Shown: positions 1-4,849 of the stretch, one piece after another
Numbering within the stretch: the stretch's first letter is position 1
Layout: each line of letters opens with the position of its first letter
Origin: Acidobacteriaceae bacterium
Lineage (GTDB): Bacteria; Acidobacteriota; Terriglobia; Terriglobales; Acidobacteriaceae
Assembly (NCBI GenBank): GCA_003156235.1
Contig: PMGP01000090.1
Span: 324 to 6,206, forward strand
Direction of reading: 5' to 3'
Length of the DNA: 5,883 nt
The notes under the pieces: model-generated
Seen by the model: the letters and a program-made list of their open reading frames with translations, nothing else
The model's database searches: none
Told to the model about the DNA's origin: nothing
Program-made: the position numbers and the translations under genes

Positions 1-440
1 ACGCCCGCCAGGAGGGCATCGAATTCCGCCTGCTGACCAACCCGGTCGAGTTCATCGGCGACGAAAAGGGCTGCCTGACCGGCGCGCGCTGCGTGCGCAT
101 GGAGCTGAGCGAGCCGGATGCGAGCGGACGCCGCCGTCCGGTCGAGATCAAGGGGAGCGAGTTTCTTTTGCCCGCGGATGTGGTCATCATCGGCGTCGGC
201 ACCACCGCCAATCCGCTCGTCCAGGGCTCGACTCCCGGCCTCGAGACCACCCCGCGCAACTACATCGTGGCCGACCCGGAGACTTTGCGCACCAGCAAGC
301 GCGGCGTCTTTGCTGGCGGCGACATCGTCACCGGCGGGGCGACGGTGATCCTGGCCATGGGAGCCGGCCGCAAGGCCGCCGCCTCGATTCACGCGTTTCT
401 GACCAGTGGAGAGTGGGAAAAGGCAGGGAACAGGGAATAA
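1..440 (+). CDS. gltD: NADPH-dependent glutamate synthase small-chain-type oxidoreductase, C-terminal part (5' end outside window)
   Basis: An open frame enters from the left edge (first full codon at 3) and ends at TAA 438-440, giving 145 residues. Seen: an NAD(P)-binding-domain strand ADVVIIGVGTTANP, then RTSKRGVFAGGDIVTGGATV followed by ILAMGAGRKAAASI. The latter is the FAD-contacting C-terminal signature of the GltD/GltA family. Known of the family: these cytoplasmic flavoproteins move electrons from NADPH through FAD and Fe-S clusters to the glutamine-dependent glutamate synthase reaction; some homologues (SudA/NfnB-like) serve other electron-transfer enzymes. The intact ATVILAMGAGRKAA form resembles the stand-alone GltA type at least as much as proteobacterial GltD, so the symbol is approximate. 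The Fe-S and first nucleotide-binding regions are not in view. The last codons (AGNRE, stop) lie inside a CAGGGAA direct repeat shared with the intergenic region, so the extreme C-terminus is probably not under selection. Confidence 0.85.
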   Translation, partial: ARQEGIEFRLLTNPVEFIGDEKGCLTGARCVRMELSEPDASGRRRPVEIKGSEFLLPADVVIIGVGTTANPLVQGSTPGLETTPRNYIVADPETLRTSKRGVFAGGDIVTGGATVILAMGAGRKAAASIHAFLTSGEWEKAGNRE

Positions 441-540
441 GACACAGGGTTCAGAAAACAGAACAGCTTTGAACAAGTTCTTGTCTGTCCTATGAAGTTT
501 TGCCCTGGAGCTATTCCCTGCCCCATAGTCCTGATCCCTG
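422..540. repeat. Inverted CAGGGA-type repeats at the 3' end of the glutamate synthase gene
   Basis: GGCAGGGAA (422-430), CAGGGAATA (431-439) and CAGGG (445-449) on the + strand face TATTCCCTGCC (512-522) and ATCCCTG (534-540). Either left-hand 9-mer is a perfect complement of the right arm, leaving a loop of about 72-94 nt. The left arm covers the last codons and stop of the upstream gene. No T-tract suitable for a + strand terminator follows the right arm. It may be an intergenic REP-like family or only a simple-sequence remnant. Confidence 0.5.
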
Positions 541-544
541 TTTT

Positions 545-579
545 AAAAAATTGGGCGGCAAGGGTTTCCCCCTGCCGCC
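545..579 (-). terminator. Rho-independent terminator of the flagellin gene
   Basis: Read on the - strand, an 11-bp stem (arms 569-579 and 554-564, GGCGGCAGGGG with CCCTTGCCGCC, one G.U wobble) closes a GAAA tetraloop. It is followed within 3 nt by six T residues (545-550 as A on +). It lies about 100 bp beyond the flagellin stop. The + strand side has no T-tract after the stem, so it should not end the convergent glutamate synthase transcript efficiently. Confidence 0.85.
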
Positions 580-602
580 GCCCGTCCCTGGGTTGTCTTG
601 AA

Positions 603-685
603 GTTACTGCAATTCCGCGTTACTGCCAACTTCGAGTTAGTGCGTTACTACAAACTTCGAGTTACTGCCAATTTCCGGTTACTGC
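603..685. repeat. Degenerate tandem repeat starting on the flagellin stop codon
   Basis: The 8-mer GTTACTGC (GCAGTAAC on the flagellin strand) starts at 603, 619, 636, 644, 661 and 678. Four copies are exact and two (636, 644) have one change each. Spacings are 16, 17, 8, 17 and 17. A higher-order 25-bp unit is visible: 619-643 and 644-668 agree at 22 of 25 positions, including an exact AACTTCGA. The copy at 678-685 contains the final flagellin Gln codon and TAA, so the array looks like duplication of the gene's own tail. It sits between the stop and the terminator and would be transcribed in the 3' UTR. Confidence 0.8.
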
Positions 686-2328
686 AAAAGCTTGGTCACT
701 TCCTGCTGCACGCTGTTGGCCTGCGCCAGGGCGGCAATGCCGGTCTGGCTCAAAATCTCATACTTCGACATGGCCGAGGTAGCGGACGCGTAGTCGGTGG
801 CCTGGATGGCGTTCTGCGCCGAGGTCACATTCTCCTGCTGCGTGGTCAGCACCGAGCTGAGCGAGTTCAGCGTGTTGATCTGGGCGCCGATGTACCCGTC
901 CATTGCCGCCACATCCGTAATGGCGATATTCAGATCGGTCAGGGCCGTCTCCGCGTCGCTGGTGGTCAGCAGGGATGTGCTGGCCAGCGAGATGCCGGCC
1001 GCATCTGAATAGCTGGTTGTCGCGGTGCCGCTCGATGTGCTGGTAATGCCCGTTTCTGCGGCAGTAACAGCCGCGTTGGCGCCATCCTTGGCCGATACAG
1101 CGGTGATCCCAATGCTGTATGCGGCGGTGGCTGTGTAGCTTATCGCCGTGCTGGTAGTGCTGTCAGTGAGATTTGACGTGACGTTCAATGCGTTTGAGGT
1201 GGTTGTACTCGACAGCGACAGCACATCGGTGGTGGTTCCAGTATTCTGCGCCGTCACTCCGAGCGCGGTGTCGGCGTTGATGTAAGCTACCACATCATTG
1301 ACAGTAGCCCCGCCCTCGGCCTTCGTCACCTGATCCATCGTAATTGTCGTCGCCGCGCCGCTTCCCGTCTGGAGGGTGATGGAGCCGGAAAGGGTATCCC
1401 CGGTCGTTACCGCCGTCAGGGTACCGGAATCACTTGACGTGCACAGGTTAGTGCCGGTTCCCACCGATCCGGTAATCTCGATGCCGTAGTCGGAGGCGTC
1501 GGCCGCCGTGCTGCTTCCTTCGGCTACAGCTCCCGTGGTGAAGCTGGCAGTAATGCCCAGTCCGGAGCCGTTGATGGCTTCGATCAATCCTTCAGCCGTA
1601 TTAGCGTAGCCGGTGGTGCCGCCAGTTGTAATGGTTGTAGTAACCGTGGCGCCCGTGGTCGAGAGCGTTTTGATGGTGACCGATGCGGACGTACCGGCAG
1701 TGCCAGTGGAATCGGTAAGAGTGTCGCCTGATGCAGCCGTGGCCGAGCCCAAATTGATGAACACGCTGCTGCTGCTGTCGCCGCCGCTGCTGTAGGACAT
1801 CACGCCGTCGGTGTCGCCCACGCTGGACTCAGACAATGTGCTGATGTTCAGATCGTCGATCGAGGAGCCCTTGGTCGAGGAGTCGCCGGTGTAGATGGCG
1901 ACCGTTTTGCCGGTAAAGACCTGCTCCTGGTTGTAGGTGGTCGTCGATCCGATGTTATTGATCTCAGCCAAGATCGACTGGTATTCCTGGTTGGCGGCAG
2001 CGTCTTGAGAACTGTCGAGAGTGCCGTTTGAGGCTTCGGTAGCCAGCGTCACGGCACGGTCCAGCAGACTCGTCACCTGCGAGAGGGCGCCATCGGCAAC
2101 CTGGAGCAGGCCCACGCCCTCCGTGGCGTTGGTCCCCGACTGGGTTAGGGCTGTCTGGTTGGCCTCCAAGCCGTTTACCAGCGAAAGGCCCGCCGCGTCG
2201 TCCGCGCCGGAGTTAATTCTCGAACCTGACGACAACTGTTGCAGAACCGTCTGCAAGCTGCTGTTGGTGTTGTTCAGGTTATTCTCTGCGTAGATTGCTG
2301 AAAGATTGTTCAAAACTCCGAGGGCCAT
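679..2328 (-). CDS. fliC: Flagellin (flagellar filament protein)
   Basis: A 549-residue filament subunit, exported through the flagellar type III system and polymerised outside the cell. The N-terminal D0/D1 domain (about 1-140) has the flagellin hallmark QLSSGSRINSGADDAAG at 31-47. The C-terminal D1/D0 domain (about 460-549) has YEILSQTGIAALAQANSVQQ at 523-542. Between them, about 150-455 is a Ser/Thr/Gly/Ala-rich, probably beta-stranded surface region. Two segments there resemble the flagellin hook-IN motif (around 241-264 and 340-362, pattern EAIN..GLGITAS / AYIN..LGVTAQ). The start at 2328 is supported by AAGGAG eight bases upstream and by the flagellin-type N-terminus. Odd points: only two Arg (37 and 91), a single Cys (296) in the variable region, and no other flagellar gene in view. 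A sigma-28 promoter lies upstream and a terminator downstream, so it is probably monocistronic. The family is very secure; the symbol could equally be hag or flaA. Confidence 0.95.
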   Translation of the reverse strand: MALGVLNNLSAIYAENNLNNTNSSLQTVLQQLSSGSRINSGADDAAGLSLVNGLEANQTALTQSGTNATEGVGLLQVADGALSQVTSLLDRAVTLATEASNGTLDSSQDAAANQEYQSILAEINNIGSTTTYNQEQVFTGKTVAIYTGDSSTKGSSIDDLNISTLSESSVGDTDGVMSYSSGGDSSSSVFINLGSATAASGDTLTDSTGTAGTSASVTIKTLSTTGATVTTTITTGGTTGYANTAEGLIEAINGSGLGITASFTTGAVAEGSSTAADASDYGIEITGSVGTGTNLCTSSDSGTLTAVTTGDTLSGSITLQTGSGAATTITMDQVTKAEGGATVNDVVAYINADTALGVTAQNTGTTTDVLSLSSTTTSNALNVTSNLTDSTTSTAISYTATAAYSIGITAVSAKDGANAAVTAAETGITSTSSGTATTSYSDAAGISLASTSLLTTSDAETALTDLNIAITDVAAMDGYIGAQINTLNSLSSVLTTQQENVTSAQNAIQATDYASATSAMSKYEILSQTGIAALAQANSVQQEVTKLLQ

Positions 2329-2346
2329 GGAAGGTACTCCTTATGG
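2325..2346 (-). promoter_or_regulatory. Flagellin ribosome-binding site within a predicted hairpin that also pairs the start codon
   Basis: On the - strand, CCATAAGG (2346-2339), loop AGTA, CCTT (2334-2331), a CC bulge, then ATGG (2328-2325) can form an 8-bp stem. The strong Shine-Dalgarno AAGGAG (2342-2337) lies in the 5' arm and loop, and the AUG (2328-2326) lies in the 3' arm. Spacing from the Shine-Dalgarno to the AUG is 8 nt. The leader upstream has six further GGA triplets, including CAGGAT about 20 nt before the Shine-Dalgarno. The fold is read by eye; no energy was calculated. Confidence 0.45.
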
Positions 2347-2438
2347 ATGCCATGAATCCTGCTCTGGTCGGCGGCGCTTCTTTCCCTTCCGCCTGGCCCT
2401 CCGCAACTTCCGGTTGAGCGTTTCTGCATCCACCCACT

Positions 2439-2465
2439 TCATCGGACCGACTGGAAATAACTTTA
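2439..2465 (-). promoter_or_regulatory. Sigma-28 (FliA/SigD-type) flagellar promoter
   Basis: On the - strand, TAAAGTTA (2465-2458), an 11-bp spacer, then TCCGATGA (2446-2439). Against the enterobacterial sigma-28 consensus TAAAGTTT-N11-GCCGATAA this matches 7 of 8 and 6 of 8 positions with exact spacing. Transcription would start near 2432, giving a leader of about 104 nt before the flagellin AUG. The position directly upstream of a flagellin gene makes this a strong call. Confidence 0.85.
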
Positions 2466-2672
2466 GTCATAAAGATAAGAATTGTTTTTGACCCTAGTTG
2501 TCGCAGGCTGATTCAGAGTGTCCAGCTTTCGTTCAAAGCCTGTCCCAAAGCGATTCAATTGCTGTAGCGTAGCACTCCATAAATCTGTTCCGATTCGCGA
2601 CAGGAGCCGGGCGTTTCAGCGTTGTGGAGAGCCCTTTCGCGGCATCTGTTGAACGATTTATGCCGCGGAATA

Positions 2673-2706
2673 CAAAAAACGACGGCAAGAGGATCGCCTC
2701 CTGCCG
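2673..2706 (-). terminator. Rho-independent terminator of the sigma / membrane protein / Spy-like operon
   Basis: On the - strand, a 10-bp stem (CGGCAGGAGG, 2706-2697, with CCTCTTGCCG, 2692-2683; one G.U pair) with a 4-nt loop is followed by TCG and six T residues. It begins about 77 bp after the TAA of the Spy-like gene. The outer stem and the place of the G.U wobble match those of the flagellin terminator. Confidence 0.85.
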
Positions 2707-2782
2707 CCATCGGTGTTTACTACAACCGCATTTGCTCTCTGCCTGAAACTTGCGCTCGAAAAATTCCTTTCTATGATTCAAA

Positions 2783-3400
2783 TTAGGATTGAGGAACTTG
2801 TGGGGCGGACGGTTGCGAGGAGGCAGGCGGAGGCGGCTGGTGGTTGAATTGGCCGCCGCCGTGCCGCCAGTTGCCCTGTCTCTGCCCGCCCTGTCCGCCG
2901 CTGTTGCCCTCGCGCGCGCGGTTGGCGCGTTCGGCCCGTTCGGCCTGCACCTGCGTCCACTGCTCGGCGGTCAACTTACCGCGTATGGCCAGCAGATAGG
3001 CCGCATTCGCTTTTTCGAGCTCGGCACGCGCCTGCGCCACCTTGTCAATCTGCGCCAGAATTTTCGTTTCGTTGGGTTGCTCGTCGCGCACCAGCGGCTC
3101 AAGCGCCAGTTCAGTCTTCGCCAGGTTGGCCCGCAGGTCGATCAGCTTCTCCCGGTGCTGCATAAAAATCTCTTCAAATTCCTTGCACTGCACATCGGTG
3201 AGCTTGAGCCGCTCCACGACCTTGGGATTGTTCCAGAAGCGTCCCTGGGATCCCAGAGGCCCCAAGGCATTTTCCATGGGAGGACGATGCCCCCCGAATC
3301 CCTGCCCGATACCACTGCCGGGCCCCTGCGCCAGCACAGTTCCAGCCAGCATAATTGCCGCAATCGCCGCTACCAGCCGTACCCTTCCAAATGCCTTCAT
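2783..3400 (-). CDS. Spy/CpxP/CnrX-like periplasmic protein (LTxxQ motif)
   Basis: A 205-residue exported protein. A signal peptide covers residues 1-24 (KAFGRVR, a hydrophobic core, then VLA|Q). The mature part is helical, with LTDVQ at 67-71 and LTAEQ at 143-147, the paired LTxxQ signature of the Spy/CpxP/heavy-metal-resistance family. Between them are charged helices (about 72-140). The tail (166-205) is low-complexity, rich in Gly, Gln and Pro. Known of the family: members form cradle-like helical dimers in the periplasm and act as ATP-independent chaperones (Spy), signalling inhibitors (CpxP) or metal sensors (CnrX). The start at 3400 is preferred over an in-frame ATG at 3418 because GAGGGAGAA then stands 5-7 nt before the ATG and the signal peptide begins cleanly. 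It is the third gene of the operon, 54 bp after the membrane-protein gene. A regulatory or chaperone role is inferred from the family and context. Confidence 0.85.
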   Translation of the reverse strand: MKAFGRVRLVAAIAAIMLAGTVLAQGPGSGIGQGFGGHRPPMENALGPLGSQGRFWNNPKVVERLKLTDVQCKEFEEIFMQHREKLIDLRANLAKTELALEPLVRDEQPNETKILAQIDKVAQARAELEKANAAYLLAIRGKLTAEQWTQVQAERAERANRAREGNSGGQGGQRQGNWRHGGGQFNHQPPPPASSQPSAPQVPQS

Positions 3401-3454
3401 CGTATTCTCCCTCTCCATTCGTCTGGTTTCCGCACTAAGTTCCCAAAATTACAC

Positions 3455-3904
3455 CTACGGGTTTTCGTCCTCAGCCATCAGTTGAGCCAGTGGCTCCATG
3501 GCTGTCGGAATTTCACGCGATACGTCGCTATCCACCTTGGCCAGCAAATCATCATCCTCTTGCCGGGCCTGCTGACTCCGCTGCTGAGCAACCAACTGCT
3601 CTTGCAGGTGCTGCTGCTCGGCCACGCGGGCGGCGGCATTCCTCATTTCCCGCTGCTGATGCTGCCAGAGTCCAGCCGAAGCGCCGCCGGCCACCAGAAC
3701 GCAGCCCAGCGCCCAGCCAAGCGCCAGCCGCCAAACTTTCTTGGGCGCAACGGGGGCAACCGCAGTCCGCTGACGGCTGAAGGCAGCCTCGCTCCAGGCA
3801 TGAATGCTCAAGCGGAAGTTCGTGAGCGCCTCATCCAGTTTGTCCAGCTCGTCCGGCTCCTCGGCAACGTTGCCAACCGCGCCGGCTTTGTCCTTGAAAA
3901 TCAC
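3455..3904 (-). CDS. Single-pass membrane protein, probable anti-sigma factor
   Basis: A 149-residue protein with no named domain that I recognise. Residues 1-56 are hydrophilic and should be cytoplasmic, with an acidic amphipathic stretch (EPDELDKLDEALTNFRLSI, about 16-34). Residues 57-80 form one membrane segment. Residues 81-125 are a Gln/Ala/Arg-rich probable coiled coil that would face the periplasm, followed by an acidic tail. The GTG start overlaps the sigma-factor stop (GTGA) and has GGGAGG (3911-3916) 6 nt upstream, implying translational coupling. No zinc-binding HxxxCxxC (ZAS) motif is present. Inference: a short cytoplasmic helix plus one membrane segment, encoded beside an ECF sigma, is the plan of CnrY-type anti-sigma factors, and the coiled coil could contact the Spy-like product of the next gene. 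The alternative is a membrane protein of unrelated function that shares the operon. Confidence 0.75.
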   Translation of the reverse strand: MIFKDKAGAVGNVAEEPDELDKLDEALTNFRLSIHAWSEAAFSRQRTAVAPVAPKKVWRLALGWALGCVLVAGGASAGLWQHQQREMRNAAARVAEQQHLQEQLVAQQRSQQARQEDDDLLAKVDSDVSREIPTAMEPLAQLMAEDENP

Positions 3905-4476
3905 CGTTTTCCTCCCAATTCCGCGCGCACCCTGGCCACTGCGCGTGAAAGGTGCGCCTTCACCGTGCCCTCGCTGAGGCCGGTGGCCCTGGCAATCTCA
4001 CTCAACTCAGCCTCTTCCACGTAGCGCAACAGAAAAACCGTTCGCTGGCGTTCGCTGAGCCTCTCCACCGCCTTGCTCACCTGCCGCACCCGCTCCTTGG
4101 CCAGCAACTGCTGCTCCACGGAGCGTTCGCCGCTGGGCAGCCACTCGCTGGCTTCGTCCAATTCCACCGCGTTGCTTTGCGTGTGCCTCCAGAACTGCAT
4201 GCGGCGGTTGCGCCAGTGGTCCTTCTGCAGGTTGATGGCAATCCGCATCAGCCAGGTCATGGCGCTGGACTCGCCGCGAAAACTGGACCAGTTCTTATGC
4301 GCCTTCAGGAGACAGTCCTGCGTCAGCGTCTCCGCCAGGTCCACGTCGCGCGTGGAGGCAAGCAGAAACCGGAAGATCTGCGGACGGTGCCTTGCGACGA
4401 CAGCCGAAAACTCCTCGGCGGCGATCTCATCTGCCATGGCCATGGTCATCGGTTCCAATGTAGCGCAGGCTGCCAT
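3901..4476 (-). CDS. ECF-family RNA polymerase sigma factor
   Basis: A 191-residue cytoplasmic promoter-recognition subunit of the sigma-70 ECF group. Region 2 spans about 23-96: a core-binding part, LAETLTQDCLLKAHKNW, then the -10-recognition helix MTWLMRIAINLQKDHWRNRR. Region 4 spans about 131-187, with QRTVFLLRYVEEAELSEIA leading into a helix-turn-helix ending GLSEGTVKAHLSRAVARVR. There is no region 1.1 or 3, as usual for ECF factors, and the length is typical. The start is uncertain: GTG 4479, ATG 4476 and ATGs at 4449, 4443 and 4437 are all in frame with no good Shine-Dalgarno, and conserved sequence begins only after the last. It is first in an operon with a probable anti-sigma (4-bp overlap) and a Spy-like periplasmic protein. 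A candidate ECF promoter about 40 bp upstream of the start suggests self-regulation. Confidence 0.93.
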   Translation of the reverse strand: MAACATLEPMTMAMADEIAAEEFSAVVARHRPQIFRFLLASTRDVDLAETLTQDCLLKAHKNWSSFRGESSAMTWLMRIAINLQKDHWRNRRMQFWRHTQSNAVELDEASEWLPSGERSVEQQLLAKERVRQVSKAVERLSERQRTVFLLRYVEEAELSEIARATGLSEGTVKAHLSRAVARVRAELGGKR

Positions 4477-4518
4477 CACTCAGGTAGACGCCGGCACTGG
4501 CAGTGAGTTTACAGCGGC

Positions 4519-4543
4519 AACGGCTATTCTCATCTTCGGTTCA
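4519..4543 (-). promoter_or_regulatory. Candidate ECF-type promoter of the sigma operon
   Basis: On the - strand, TGAACC (4543-4538), a 15-bp spacer, then CGTT (4522-4519). The general ECF pattern is a GAAC-type -35 and a CGT-type -10 about 16 bp apart (for example SigW, TGAAAC-N16-CGTA). Spacing is one base short. Transcription would begin near 4512, about 35 nt before the earliest sigma start codons. ECF factors often drive their own operon. This is motif reading only. Confidence 0.35.
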
Positions 4544-4614
4544 GAAAAGAGAGCGAGGAGAGGGGGCGGTTCCAGGAAGTAAAGAGCCAGCGGGGTTAAG
4601 CGCTGCAAGTTGCC

Positions 4615-4640
4615 TGAAACCAGCCAAGTTACAGGTTTCA
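4615..4640. repeat. Operator-like inverted repeat
   Basis: TGAAACC (4615-4621) and GGTTTCA (4634-4640) are perfect 7-bp inverted arms separated by 12 bp, so the arms are 19 bp centre to centre, close to two DNA turns. It lies between the two candidate divergent promoters, where a dimeric regulator could act. No T-tract follows, so it is not a terminator. It could also be chance. Confidence 0.35.
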
Positions 4641-4725
4641 ATAGGCCAATCCTTTTCTTCATAGGCGCCCTGCCATTTATTGTATTCTGAGGGGAGAATG
4701 CATAAGGATTCGGTTGACATTTGCC

Positions 4726-4751
4726 GGAACCAAACGTCCCTATCTCACGTA
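4726..4751 (+). promoter_or_regulatory. Candidate ECF-type promoter of the PDZ sensor gene
   Basis: On the + strand, GGAACC (4726-4731), a 16-bp spacer, then CGTA (4748-4751), a good match in sequence and spacing to the general ECF pattern. The start point would be near 4758, leaving a leader of about 90 nt. A TTGACA hexamer (4714-4719) lies just upstream, but no acceptable housekeeping -10 stands 16-18 bp after it. Confidence 0.4.
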
Positions 4752-4849
4752 TTCTCAATCGATTGTCCTTCTTATTCGGGTCTTTCGCGTAATTTTCACC
4801 CGTGGCAACCGACGTGCAACAGGACATAAAGATGTAGGGTGCTTTCCTG

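Larger units (their letters stand above)
2329..2782. other. Gene-free interval between the flagellin gene and the sigma operon
   Basis: The part nearest flagellin holds its leader (2329-2432) and sigma-28 promoter (2439-2465). The other side holds the operon terminator (2673-2706). Between them, 2466-2672 shows nothing recognisable. Short open frames here, such as an 82-codon one at 2533-2781 on the - strand, run through the terminator and lack a family signature or good ribosome-binding site, so they are not called as genes. Base composition is lower in GC than in the flanking genes. Confidence 0.6.
4477..4849. other. Divergent control region between the sigma operon and the PDZ sensor gene
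   Basis: No convincing gene. It holds a candidate promoter toward the sigma gene (4519-4543), an inverted repeat (4615-4640) and a candidate promoter toward the sensor gene (4726-4751). A 60-codon open frame on the - strand (4662-4480) has a weak AGGG ribosome site and a TACAAT hexamer (4679-4684) upstream. Its TGA abuts the GTG at 4479, but its third-codon-position GC is only about half, unlike the flanking genes, so it is treated as a leader rather than a gene. Confidence 0.55.

Noticed and set aside
603..685. Possible small CRISPR array.
   Set aside because: The repeat core is only 8 bp with 0-9 bp between copies, and the units are degenerate. This is a tandem duplication, not repeat-spacer structure.
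1761..1794. GCTGCTGCTGCTG-type triplet run inside the flagellin gene as a phase-variation tract.
   Set aside because: It is short and interrupted, and a change by whole triplets would only alter Ser count (SSSS and nearby), not switch the gene off.
2279..2470. A 63-codon open frame on the - strand overlapping the flagellin start.
   Set aside because: It begins upstream of the predicted sigma-28 transcription start and overlaps the flagellin reading frame. It looks like leader sequence.
2533..2781. An 82-codon open frame on the - strand after the Spy-like gene.
   Set aside because: It runs straight through a strong terminator hairpin and T-tract and has no family resemblance.
2789..4024. A 411-codon open frame on the + strand across the sigma operon.
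   Set aside because: It lies opposite three well-supported genes with a signal peptide, LTxxQ motifs and sigma regions. It has no recognisable motif or ribosome site, and long antisense frames are common in GC-rich DNA.
4714..4719. TTGACA as a housekeeping -35 for the sensor gene.
   Set aside because: No acceptable TATAAT-like hexamer lies 16-18 bp downstream. The nearby GGAACC-N16-CGTA pair fits better.
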